DNA from: Deltaproteobacteria bacterium
Lineage (GTDB): Bacteria > Desulfobacterota > GWC2-55-46 > JADFVP01
Reading direction: 5' to 3'
Length of the DNA stretch: 64,000 bases
NCBI GenBank assembly: GCA_029262515.1
Contig: JAJCZH010000026.1
Location: 1 to 64,000 of the forward strand
The first letter of the stretch is position 1, and every line of letters starts with the position of its first letter. A program made the translations under genes and the position numbers. Positions 30,991 through 39,211 of the stretch are shown here, in pieces. The notes below the pieces were generated by a model, which saw only the letters and a list, made by a program, of their open reading frames with translations, was not told where the DNA came from and did no database searches.

Positions 30991-31725
30991 TTATGACAGC
31001 CTAACTATGTGCTTCATAAATGACGAAGTAATCTCAAAAATAAACTCAATTTCTTCTTCAATGACCGCGTCATCGTGCTTTACATAAGAATTTTGATACT
31101 TACAATAATAATCCATAAGCTTTACAAACATATTTGTTAACTCTCTTGAACCACCCTTTTCCTTAAGATGTACTCCCAAGCTCCCTATTTGTTTCTCTAA
31201 AGAATTATTATTTTTCAGAATGCCTTTAAGCAATAACTCAAGAGCTAAACGTAAGTCATCTAAGAGATTTCTCGTAAAAAGTTCATTCTGAAATTTTGAT
31301 AATGCACCCTGATAAAGCTTCAACACTTCAGGATAATCCTCAAGCCAATGCCTCGTTTCTTCAATCAGGCTTTCGTTGATACTAGACTCATCACCCGACA
31401 TAGAGAAATGAGCATAACGAGATAATAGTTTGAATTTTAGGTCTTTTACACTTTGATTCCCTTTGAACCTTTCCAGTTCACAAAGTTCTTTTATTACTTT
31501 ATATTGGTGTTCTGGAGAAAACCTAGCAATGTTCTCCTTAAGCGCTGTTCTTTTGTTAGGAGCTTCAAAAGGATATTCTGCATGTGGAATATCAACATTA
31601 AAGTCAACCGCATAGTCTGTGCAATACCTGGCTATGTCGGGTCCACTGAGACCGTCACTCGTTTCTCCAAGCACATTCGCAGCATGAGTAATAAATGCAC
31701 TTGGGATTGAATGTGAATCAAACAA
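30991..31725 (-). CDS. AbiJ-NTD/HEPN-like protein, possible abortive-infection gene
   Basis: The N-terminal half reads IPSAFITHAANVLGETSDGLSGPDIARYC, then PNKRTALKENIARF and KVIKELCE, a pattern like the N-terminal domains of AbiJ-type proteins. The C-terminal half is helical, with ELLLKGILKNN and SYVKHDDAVIEEEIEFIFE, like HEPN-type domains. The classification rests on pattern only. I place the start at the TTG (31725) because AGAGGAAAAAAG precedes it. The longer ATG frame to 31788 runs into a REP fragment, so its first ~12 residues would be repeat-derived. Confidence 0.5.
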   Translation of the reverse strand: MFDSHSIPSAFITHAANVLGETSDGLSGPDIARYCTDYAVDFNVDIPHAEYPFEAPNKRTALKENIARFSPEHQYKVIKELCELERFKGNQSVKDLKFKLLSRYAHFSMSGDESSINESLIEETRHWLEDYPEVLKLYQGALSKFQNELFTRNLLDDLRLALELLLKGILKNNNSLEKQIGSLGVHLKEKGGSRELTNMFVKLMDYYCKYQNSYVKHDDAVIEEEIEFIFEITSSFMKHIVRLS

Positions 31726-31756
31726 ACTCTTTTTTCCTCTCAAACTGTTAACAGAC

Positions 31757-31792
31757 ACGTAGGTTGGATAGTGCGGCTCATAACCCAATGTC
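31757..31792 (+). repeat. Diverged REP copy upstream of the AbiJ-like gene
   Basis: CGTAGGTTGG, a disrupted centre (ATAGTGCGGCTCA), and TAACCCAATGTC. Only the outer arms of the REP remain. It overlaps the extended frame of the gene at 30991. Confidence 0.7.
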
Positions 31793-31833
31793 TTTATACT
31801 ATCATCTTAAGAATTAAGGAGCGTCATTCTCTC

Positions 31834-32298
31834 CTACTTCTTCTCAAGGAACATTAATGAAGGAACAAAGGCTTTAGGAACAGGCCCACTCGAAGTTATT
31901 TCATGACGTTTTAACTTGGTTCCCTGCTTATTAGCGAGATCATGCCCTTCAGACAGAAAATGACGTATCATTCCCCTCTCAATAGTTCTTAAAGCTTTCT
32001 CCAAATTTTGTCCTCGTTTAGTTATGGCTTCTCCGACAATCAATACCCTCTGCCCATTCTTGGCATTCTCAAGGTGGCGCATTATATTGAGGTTATTAAA
32101 ATGCCCCTTGACACGCCCATAAACATCTACAGACTTTCCAACATAAAGAGCTTCGTATGATGTTCCATGTTTACGTGCGAAAATATAAATACCAGCACAT
32201 TCTTCTGGTATCTTATCCAAGTCCATCGTGTAACCAAACTTTTCCCTCTTATTTCTGTACAGAAGAATCGGCCTGTACCAGTCAATACTTAGGTTCAC
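31834..32298 (-). CDS. GIY-YIG domain protein
   Basis: A 154-residue protein with AGIYIFARKHGTSYEALYVG, then KSVDVYGRVKGHF, and a later Glu in KALRTIERGMIRHFL, matching a GIY-YIG nuclease fold. The N-terminal ~30 residues and a C-terminal tail (ITSSGPVPKAFVPSLMFL) are outside the domain. It differs from the GIY-YIG protein at 712 in sequence and length. It lies next to the AbiJ-like gene and could be a defence or mobile-element component. Confidence 0.7.
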   Translation of the reverse strand: MNLSIDWYRPILLYRNKREKFGYTMDLDKIPEECAGIYIFARKHGTSYEALYVGKSVDVYGRVKGHFNNLNIMRHLENAKNGQRVLIVGEAITKRGQNLEKALRTIERGMIRHFLSEGHDLANKQGTKLKRHEITSSGPVPKAFVPSLMFLEKK

Positions 32299-32333
32299 AA
32301 ATAGCCTCCCACTCTACAAGCTACAAGAACTGA

Positions 32334-33389
32334 TCACACCCCGTACATCCACTTGAACTCGTCTTCGGCTTCTTTATATTGAATCGCGACGATTGTATCG
32401 TAAAACCTGCGAGCAAGCTCGCCGGTCTTGCCGGAGTTTATCTCTATGGTCTCGCCCTTATGGCGTATAAGCCCGACAGGCGAGATGACGGCCGCGGTGC
32501 CGGAACCGAAGGCCTCTGTGAGGCTACCGTTTTTAGATGCCTTAAAGACCTCGTCAATCGACAGATGCCGTTCCTGAGTATGGAGACCCCACTTATGGGC
32601 TATCTGCAAGACAGAGTCGCGCGTGACTCCGGCCAGGATAGAACCGTCGAGCGACGGGGTTACCAGAGTATCGTCTATTACGAAGAAGATGTTCATGGCG
32701 CCGACCTCTTCGATGTAACGGCCCTCGCAGGCGTCGAGCCAGAGCACCTGAGAAAAACCCTCTTTGCGCGCCTCCTCGGCAGGCAAGAGGCTCGCGGCGT
32801 AATTGGCGGCGGTCTTTGCGGCGCCTACCCCGCCTCTGGCGGCGCGGACGTAACCGTCGGGCGTGGTGAGGCTGACCGGGTCGAGTCCTTCTTCATAATA
32901 CGCCCCGACCGGTGAAGCCATCATAAGCAGACGGTAAGTCTCGGCAATACGCACGCCTAGAAAATCATCGGCGCCGAAGATAAGCGGGCGCAGATAGAGC
33001 GAGTGGCCGCGCTTGTCAGGCACCCAGGCCCTATCTATATCGACCAGCCTGGAGGCTGCCTCCATAAAGAGGCCGAAGTCGACCTCCGGAATACAGAGCC
33101 TGGCGCACGAACGGTTGAGCCGGGCATGATACGTCTCGGGTCTAAAGATGCTGATGCTGCCGTCTGATGCCTTAAACGCCTTTAACCCGTCGAAGACGGA
33201 CTGGCCGTAATGGAGCGTGCAGTTGGCCGGTGATATGGTGATATCTTCAAACGGACGGATGGTGGGGTCTTGCCACTTACCGTCGAAAAAATCTGCCGAG
33301 AACATGTGGTCGGTAAAGAGCGTTCCGAAGAGTAGCTCCCCTTTATCCGCCTCTTCAATTCTGCTGTGATCGCTCTTAAGTATCTTCAC
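32334..33389 (-). CDS. ilvE: Branched-chain amino acid aminotransferase IlvE (BCAT type II)
   Basis: A PLP enzyme for the last step of valine, leucine and isoleucine synthesis. FGTLFTDHMFSADFFDG, LHYGQSVFDGLKAF, the PLP Lys in GVGAAKTAANYAAS and EEVGAMNIFFV fit the longer BCAT type. I use the GTG at 33389, behind AAGG, because the family begins close to the FGTLFTDHM segment. The frame extends to 33428 through a duplicated AAGGTTTTTAGT. It is unlinked to the ilv run at 8-14 kb. Confidence 0.93.
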   Translation of the reverse strand: MKILKSDHSRIEEADKGELLFGTLFTDHMFSADFFDGKWQDPTIRPFEDITISPANCTLHYGQSVFDGLKAFKASDGSISIFRPETYHARLNRSCARLCIPEVDFGLFMEAASRLVDIDRAWVPDKRGHSLYLRPLIFGADDFLGVRIAETYRLLMMASPVGAYYEEGLDPVSLTTPDGYVRAARGGVGAAKTAANYAASLLPAEEARKEGFSQVLWLDACEGRYIEEVGAMNIFFVIDDTLVTPSLDGSILAGVTRDSVLQIAHKWGLHTQERHLSIDEVFKASKNGSLTEAFGSGTAAVISPVGLIRHKGETIEINSGKTGELARRFYDTIVAIQYKEAEDEFKWMYGV

Positions 33390-33556
33390 TAAAAACCTTA
33401 CTAAAAACCTTATCGAGTATTGGGACAAATCCGGATGAAATAGACTTTAATTTTTAACTTATAAAGAGAGAAAAAACAAGTTTTACTTCGTCGCAAAGCC
33501 GCTCATTCTTTCCTCTTAACGCATTCTAAATTCTCTAAAATCGACTCAAAAATCTC

Positions 33557-34015
33557 TTAAATTCTCTGGTTTTCGCCACTATTCTCATGTTCTTTTATGG
33601 CGACTTTGGCACGCTGCAACAACCCTTTTTCATCGTCGAACTTAAGATGTGCTATAGCGTCGTCTATCTCGAACCAGCGGCACTCTTCTACTTCCCAGTC
33701 GTGATCCTCTACGGAGCCGCTCGTATATTCCATTAAAAAGAAGTAGACGATCTTGAAAACCTTGCGGCTGGTTCCTTCATCCTTAAACGTAAAGAAGTAC
33801 TCTATATAACCGAGATTCTTGATTATTTTACCATCCAAGCCGGTCTCTTCCTTTACCTCGCGGTGAGCGGTATAGGTAATCTTCTCGCCCTTTTCGACTC
33901 TTCCCTTCGGCAGTCCCCACGGCTTGCCGTCTTTAACCGAGATGAGAGCAACCTCGATTGAGGTACCGACTTTACGGTAGACAACGCCTCCTGCGGATAT
34001 CTCGCGGTTCGACAT
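33557..34015 (-). CDS. NUDIX hydrolase
   Basis: A 152-residue Nudix-fold protein with the complete Nudix box G-x5-E-x7-REUxEExGU (GRVEKGEKI, then AHREVKEETGLDG). The start SNREISAGGVVYRKVG and the WGLPKG segment before the box resemble diadenosine-polyphosphate or (d)NTP hydrolases. The substrate is not predictable. Its ATG abuts the queH stop. Confidence 0.88.
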   Translation of the reverse strand: MSNREISAGGVVYRKVGTSIEVALISVKDGKPWGLPKGRVEKGEKITYTAHREVKEETGLDGKIIKNLGYIEYFFTFKDEGTSRKVFKIVYFFLMEYTSGSVEDHDWEVEECRWFEIDDAIAHLKFDDEKGLLQRAKVAIKEHENSGENQRI

Positions 34016-34663
34016 CTACTTTGCCTTCTTACTAGCTGAGTACCGTTCGATTTTGGAGTAGATACAGCCGCAGTACTTCTGACGAAAGAGCCCGATTTCC
34101 TTAGATTTTTCAATACCTTCAACCCAGCCGACGCGGAAGTCCCGGTAGAAGAACTGAACGCCGTATTTGCGCGCAAGCTCCTGTGCCAGCTCTATTATCT
34201 CGGCATGGTTCTGGTATTTACTGTAGAGAAGAGATGATGTAAAGGCTTGATATCCGTGCTCTTTTGCCGCTTTAGCGGTAGCCTCCAGCCTCTCGGAATA
34301 GCAGAATGTACAGCGCTCGCCCTCGGGGGGCTTGCCCGTATCATCAACCGCACCGTCTACCGAGTCGATCATGCCTCGAATAAAGTCAACCGCGCGGTAC
34401 TCTTCATCATAAAGAACATCGAGCCCCATATGAGAGGCGAGCTGTTTGGTGCCTTCGAGCCTCCGTTCGAACTCGGCTCTCGGGTGTATGTTTGGATTGT
34501 AGAAGAAACCGTGCACATCGAACTCTTCCGTCAAGACCTCTTTGAGCGGAACGATAGAACACGGGCCGCAACACATGTGCACGAGTATTTTCTTTAACGG
34601 GTCTGTGTTGCCGGACGGCGCCGGAGCCGTTTCAAAAGAGTTTCTGCTGGAGCTTTTCATCAT
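34016..34663 (-). CDS. queH: Epoxyqueuosine reductase QueH
   Basis: Reduces epoxyqueuosine to queuosine in tRNA; QueH (DUF208) is the non-homologous counterpart of QueG. The cysteines HMCCGPC near the N-terminus, [11 protein letters not shown] and KYCGCIYS are the cluster/redox ligands of the family. It contains the conserved [16 protein letters not shown]. The first ~10 codons overlap the ruvB 3' end by 32 bases. It is translationally close to ruvB and Nudix. Confidence 0.92.
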   Translation of the reverse strand: MMKSSSRNSFETAPAPSGNTDPLKKILVHMCCGPCSIVPLKEVLTEEFDVHGFFYNPNIHPRAEFERRLEGTKQLASHMGLDVLYDEEYRAVDFIRGMIDSVDGAVDDTGKPPEGERCTFCYSERLEATAKAAKEHGYQAFTSSLLYSKYQNHAEIIELAQELARKYGVQFFYRDFRVGWVEGIEKSKEIGLFRQKYCGCIYSKIERYSASKKAK

Positions 34664-35651
34664 ACGGCCTGTTTAGGTGCTCATACGCCTTAGCAGTGGC
34701 AATTCTGCCGCGCGGAGTACGGTTGATAAAACCTTCCTGAATGAGGAACGGCTCGTAGAGGTCCTCTATGGCGTCGCGCTCCTCATGTAATGCAGAGGCG
34801 ATAGCGTCAACGCCAACAGGGCCGCCGTTAAATGTATCGATAATAGTAAGAAGTATGCGGCGGTCCATCTTGTCAAAACCCTTCTCGTCTATCTCAAGCA
34901 TCGTAAGGGCATGGGAGGCGACCTCTTGCGTCACAACACCGTTGGCCTTTACCTCTGCATAATCCCTGACACGGCGAAGCAGCCTGTTGGCAATCCGCGG
35001 TGTTCCCCGTGACCGCCCTGCAATCTCCATGGCGCCGTCTTCTGAAACCTCTACATCGAGAATGCGAGCCGAGCGTTTGATTATAGTACCGATTTCCTCG
35101 GGAGAATAAAAATCGAACCTCAGAATAACCCCGAAACGGTCGCGAAGCGGCGAGGTCAGAAGCCCCGCCCTGGTGGTGGCGCCAACGAGCGTAAACTTCT
35201 GAATCTCTAACCTGACGGTACGGGCACTCGGCCCCTGCCCGATTATTATATCTATATGGTAGTCCTCCATAGCAGGGTAGAGCATCTCTTCGATAATCGG
35301 TGAAAGCCTGTGAATTTCATCGATAAAGAGTACGTCTTTAGTCTCTACATTTGTCAGAATAGCAGCGAGGTCGCCGGCCTTGTCGACCGCCGGGCCGGAG
35401 GTGACATTGATGTGACTGCCGAGCTCGTTTGAGATTATATGGGCAAGCGTAGTCTTACCTAGCCCGGGAGGACCGTAAAAGAGCACATGATCGAGGGCCT
35501 CTCCCCTGGCGCGAGCCGCAGAGATAAAGACCGCAAGGTTCTCCTTCAACCGGCTCTGGCCTATAAAATCGTCGAGTGTAGAGGGGCGCAGGCTCTCCTC
35601 AAAACTCTCCTCCCCGCCCAGCACAACCGAACTGTTCTCTCTCTCTTCCAT
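34632..35651 (-). CDS. ruvB: Holliday junction helicase RuvB
   Basis: The AAA+ motor of the RuvABC resolvasome. Walker [13 protein letters not shown], Walker [13 protein letters not shown], sensor 1 [18 protein letters not shown] and the C-terminal winged helix ([14 protein letters not shown]) are present. I choose the ATG of MEERENSS, behind AAGGA. The frame also holds an ATG at 35669 (with GGAGGT almost touching it) and a GTG at 35684. RuvA, RuvC and YebC precede it. Confidence 0.95.
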   Translation of the reverse strand: MEERENSSVVLGGEESFEESLRPSTLDDFIGQSRLKENLAVFISAARARGEALDHVLFYGPPGLGKTTLAHIISNELGSHINVTSGPAVDKAGDLAAILTNVETKDVLFIDEIHRLSPIIEEMLYPAMEDYHIDIIIGQGPSARTVRLEIQKFTLVGATTRAGLLTSPLRDRFGVILRFDFYSPEEIGTIIKRSARILDVEVSEDGAMEIAGRSRGTPRIANRLLRRVRDYAEVKANGVVTQEVASHALTMLEIDEKGFDKMDRRILLTIIDTFNGGPVGVDAIASALHEERDAIEDLYEPFLIQEGFINRTPRGRIATAKAYEHLNRPYDEKLQQKLF

Positions 35652-35727
35652 ATCTTCCTTAACTTCCATACCTCCCCAATACACTTACTAACAGCTTATC
35701 AACAACCTGCACACAACATATCAAGAC

Positions 35728-36327
35728 CTATAAAGACCTTAGAGATTCCTTAAAGAGCTGCTCAAAGGTCGGTTCCTCACCGAGTTTTTCTTTTGCTTTG
35801 GTAACCGCCTCTTCTGCCTGGATGCTCTTGTAACCGAGATTACCGAGCGCTGAGACCACGTCTCCTGCCACGCCGCCAGGCACTTTAACCGTGCCTGCCA
35901 TTTCCGCACCCATACCGATACTCAGCTCGGTCGCCTTCTCCTTCAACTCCAGTATCAACCTCTCTGCTGATTTGGCGCCTATTCCCGGAATCGACTTTAA
36001 CCTGACCTTGTCGCCATTCACTATAAAACCGAGAAGCTCCTCAACTGCAACGCCTGAGAGGATATTGCGCGCAAGTTTCGGCCCAACGCCCGACACGCTT
36101 ATGAGCAATGTAAAGACCTGCTTCTCGGCGGCAGTAAGAAAACCGTAGAGGCAGATAGAGTCCTCTTTATGGTGCGTATATGTGATGAGCGAGATCGGTT
36201 CGTGCAGTTCCGGCAGTCTGCAGAAGGTCGAAAGGGGTATAAAGAGCTCGTAGCCGACGCCGTTTACGTCTATGACCACTGACTCCGTACCCTTTGTGGC
36301 GAGTGTTCCGTTTATATGGGCTATCAT
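35728..36327 (-). CDS. ruvA: Holliday junction branch migration protein RuvA
   Basis: Binds four-way junctions and loads RuvB. It has the N-terminal OB fold (MIAHINGTLATKGTESVVID), helix-hairpin-helix segments (VSGVGPKLARNIL and IPGIGAKSAERLILEL) and domain III (LGNLGYKSIQAEEAVTKA) contacting RuvB. Length 199. Confidence 0.96.
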   Translation of the reverse strand: MIAHINGTLATKGTESVVIDVNGVGYELFIPLSTFCRLPELHEPISLITYTHHKEDSICLYGFLTAAEKQVFTLLISVSGVGPKLARNILSGVAVEELLGFIVNGDKVRLKSIPGIGAKSAERLILELKEKATELSIGMGAEMAGTVKVPGGVAGDVVSALGNLGYKSIQAEEAVTKAKEKLGEEPTFEQLFKESLRSL

Positions 36328-36386
36328 AGCAGTCCGTGTAGTCCGTTCCTGAATATATATTTGTAAAAAAAGCTAAAGCGCAACTT

Positions 36387-36896
36387 TCAGGCCTGAGCCA
36401 TACTCCTGCCCCGTACCCCGCCCATGTGGTTTATATGGCAGATAGCAACGGCGAGGGCATCGGCGGCATCCGCCCCCGTCGGTTCTGTGCTCTTTAAAAG
36501 AGCACAGACCATCTTCGATACCTGCACCTTGTCCGCGCTGCCAAAACCGGTAACGGCCAGCTTAACCTTTCTCGGATCGTACTCAAAGACCTCTATACCA
36601 TACTCGGCGGCGCTTAGTAACGCGGCTCCCCTGGCATGGGCCAGTACAACGGAGCTCCTGACGTTCTTGCCGAAAAAAAGCGACTCGACCGCCACACTCT
36701 CCGGCCCCCACTCTTTAATAACAGATCCGAGCCCCTCTTTTATAGCGAGCAGCTTCTCCGGCAGGCTTTTAAGGCGCTTAAGATCGAGTTCTCCCTCGGT
36801 TACAAGGCTAAGCTTGCCGCCGGCCCCTGCCTCCACGATGCCGTAACCGGTAACGTTACTTCCGGGGTCTATTCCGAGTATTTTGCCTTTAGCCAT
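36387..36896 (-). CDS. ruvC: Crossover junction endonuclease RuvC
   Basis: A resolvase with the RNase H fold. Acidic residues in LGIDPGSNVTGYG, AVESLFFGKNVRSS and DAADALAVAICH form the catalytic set. The length of 169 is normal. It begins one base after the yebC stop, so the two are probably coupled. Confidence 0.96.
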   Translation of the reverse strand: MAKGKILGIDPGSNVTGYGIVEAGAGGKLSLVTEGELDLKRLKSLPEKLLAIKEGLGSVIKEWGPESVAVESLFFGKNVRSSVVLAHARGAALLSAAEYGIEVFEYDPRKVKLAVTGFGSADKVQVSKMVCALLKSTEPTGADAADALAVAICHINHMGGVRGRSMAQA

Positions 36897-37649
36897 CTAG
36901 GAGTACTCTTCCATATCCGCGTCGGATATATCAAAATTGGCATAAACATCCTGCACGTCATCATGATCCTCAAGCTCTTCTAGCAATTTCAGAATACTGC
37001 CGACCTTCTTACCCTCAATCTTAACGGTATCCTTCGGTATCATCGTTATATCCGCGCTCCGGTACTTGAGACCGGCGGCATCGAGAGCATCTTTAACCTT
37101 ATGGAACTCGGTCGGTTCTGTGGCGACTTCGTAAACGGAATCTTCGTTATTAGTCTCCACATCGTCGGCGCCGGCCTCTATGGCCGCATCCATCAGCGCC
37201 TCTTCTTCAATAGAGTCTATATCAAAGAGAAAGTAACCCTTCTTCTCGAACATCCAGGCCACGGAGTTGCTGGTACCGAGAGAGCCTCCATACTTGGTAA
37301 AAGCGTGGCGAACATCGGAGGCCGTACGATTTTTGTTATCAGTCATGTACTCGACTATTACCGCAACGCCGCCGGGGCCGTACCCCTCGTATACTCCCTC
37401 TTCATAAGAGACGCCCTCCAGTTCGCCGGCGCCCTTCTTTATCGCGCGCTCGATATTGTCTGCCGGAAGGTTTTCGCTCTTAGCCTTGTCTACAGCCGTT
37501 CTGAGGCGCGGGTTACCGCCGACATCACTACCGCCCATCTTGGCGGCAATCATTATCTCTTTAACAAGCTTTGTAAATACTCTGCCTCTTTTGGCATCCG
37601 TACGCGCTTTCTTATGCTTTATATTGGCCCATTTGGAGTGTCCCGCCAT
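36897..37649 (-). CDS. yebC: YebC/TACO1-family protein
   Basis: A YebC/PmpR family protein, 250 residues, starting [20 protein letters not shown]. Family members are reported as transcription regulators and, more recently, as factors helping translation of proline stretches. Neither role is visible from sequence. It heads the yebC-ruvC-ruvA-ruvB gene order. Confidence 0.95.
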   Translation of the reverse strand: MAGHSKWANIKHKKARTDAKRGRVFTKLVKEIMIAAKMGGSDVGGNPRLRTAVDKAKSENLPADNIERAIKKGAGELEGVSYEEGVYEGYGPGGVAVIVEYMTDNKNRTASDVRHAFTKYGGSLGTSNSVAWMFEKKGYFLFDIDSIEEEALMDAAIEAGADDVETNNEDSVYEVATEPTEFHKVKDALDAAGLKYRSADITMIPKDTVKIEGKKVGSILKLLEELEDHDDVQDVYANFDISDADMEEYS

Positions 37650-37858
37650 GTAATAGAATCTCCCCGATAAAATTTATTTCAATAATATGGAATGGTTTTA
37701 CGTGTAGCAAGCCGTGTCGGTACGCCTGCATATTTAAAGAAAATAACATAAACAAGCGAAATTTTCAATTTTCATCTTTTTATAAAGGACAAGTATATTA
37801 ATTAGATGGAAGCTAGGCAAGAGAGCCGCGGAGGCATGGAATAGATCGAGCGATACTA
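37650..37858. other. Intergenic region between the NtrX-like gene and yebC
   Basis: 209 bases with no gene. It is AT-rich near 37735-37800 and probably holds the yebC-ruv promoter. I see no convincing -35/-10 pair. Confidence 0.4.
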
Positions 37859-39211
37859 CTAATCGTGTTCAATGCCGTAGCTGCGGATCTTCCTATAGAG
37901 GTGGCTCCGCTCTATGCCTATCGCTTGAGCCGTCTTGGAGATATTGCCGTTGAACTCTTTAAGTTTCATGATGATAAAATCTCTTTCAAAGTCGTTACGG
38001 GCCTCCTTGAGCTGCGCGGTGGCATACGGCGAAGACTTTTCCAAAGACTCCGTACCCTTAATATAAGCAGGCAGATCAACAGGGGTAATCTCGGTCGAAG
38101 GAACCATAATTACGAGCCGCTCTATCAGGTTCCGGAGCTCGCGTACGTTACCGGGCCAGCTGTATTTTAAAAGATAAACGAGAGCATCGTCCGTAATGAC
38201 CGGGGCCTCCTTTGCGCTTCGTATAGCGAACTCTGCAATATAATGTTCTATGAAAAGCCCGATATCGTCAACACGATCCCTTAAGGGCGGCATATGGAAA
38301 GGTATTACGTTTAAGCGGTAATAGAGGTCCTCACGGAAGTTGCCGCTCTTGATCTCATCCTTCAAATTCTTATTAGTCGCGGCAATAACGCGTACGTCAA
38401 CCTGTATCGGCTCTGTGCCGCCGACACGCGTAAAACTCTGCTCTTGCAGTATTCTCAGCACCTTTGCCTGCGTCTTGAGGCTCATATCCGCGATCTCATC
38501 GAGAAAGATCGTTCCCCCGTCCGCGATATCGAACTTACCGAGCTTCATGGAGATCGCCGAGGTGAATGCGCCCTTTTCATGGCCGAAGAGCTCGCTCTCT
38601 ATAAGCTCTTCGGGGATTGCGGCGCAGTTAACCTCTACAAAGGGCTTTGGCGCACGTTCCGAATAAAGGTGAAGGTTTCTGGCAATAAACTCCTTACCCG
38701 TACCGTTCTCCCCTGTAATCATTATCCATGAGTTGGTCGGGGCCGCCCGTTTGATATCCTCTTTAATAGCGTTTATAATCTCGCTCTTGCCTATTATATT
38801 GAACTTCTTCAGTTCGCGCGACCTCAGTTCCTGGTTCTCACTTGAAAGCCTGTGCTGCTCAAGGGCGTGCTCTACCGTAAGAATAACCTTATCTAGAGAG
38901 AGCGGTTTCTCTATAAAGTCGTACGCGCCGAGTTTCGTCGTCTTTACGGCCGTCTCTATGTTGGCATGGCCTGAGATCATGATGACGGGCAGGTCCGGGT
39001 AAGACTCTTTTATCTCTCTTAACGCTTCGACACCGTCTTTACCCGGCATCCAGATGTCTAACAGCACGAGGTCGGGCCTCTTTTTCGCAAGCCTCCTCAA
39101 GGCATCTTCGGCAGTGGCAGCGAGGTGAACGGTATAACCTTCGTCTCTTAGTACCCCGGCAAGCGCCTCTCTTATTCTCTTTTCATCATCGACAACCAGT
39201 ATGGTCTTCAT
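37859..39211 (-). CDS. NtrX-like sigma-54 response regulator
   Basis: 450 residues in three domains. The receiver has the phosphoacceptor Asp in LVLLDIWMPG. The AAA+ domain has Walker A in GENGTGKEFIARNLHL, the sigma-54-contacting GAFTSA in HEKGAFTSAISM, and Walker B in GGTIFLDEIADM. The C-terminal Fis-type HTH is NISKTAQAIGIERSHLYRKI. It overlaps the kinase gene by four bases. Its targets are sigma-54 promoters; one candidate lies before the PEP-CTERM gene at 56986, though a different regulator may serve that. Confidence 0.92.
   Translation of the reverse strand: MKTILVVDDEKRIREALAGVLRDEGYTVHLAATAEDALRRLAKKRPDLVLLDIWMPGKDGVEALREIKESYPDLPVIMISGHANIETAVKTTKLGAYDFIEKPLSLDKVILTVEHALEQHRLSSENQELRSRELKKFNIIGKSEIINAIKEDIKRAAPTNSWIMITGENGTGKEFIARNLHLYSERAPKPFVEVNCAAIPEELIESELFGHEKGAFTSAISMKLGKFDIADGGTIFLDEIADMSLKTQAKVLRILQEQSFTRVGGTEPIQVDVRVIAATNKNLKDEIKSGNFREDLYYRLNVIPFHMPPLRDRVDDIGLFIEHYIAEFAIRSAKEAPVITDDALVYLLKYSWPGNVRELRNLIERLVIMVPSTEITPVDLPAYIKGTESLEKSSPYATAQLKEARNDFERDFIIMKLKEFNGNISKTAQAIGIERSHLYRKIRSYGIEHD

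Noticed and set aside
30291-31792. CRISPR array
   Set aside because: The repeated units are palindromic REP sequences at irregular spacing and in both orientations, with no unique spacers of constant length.
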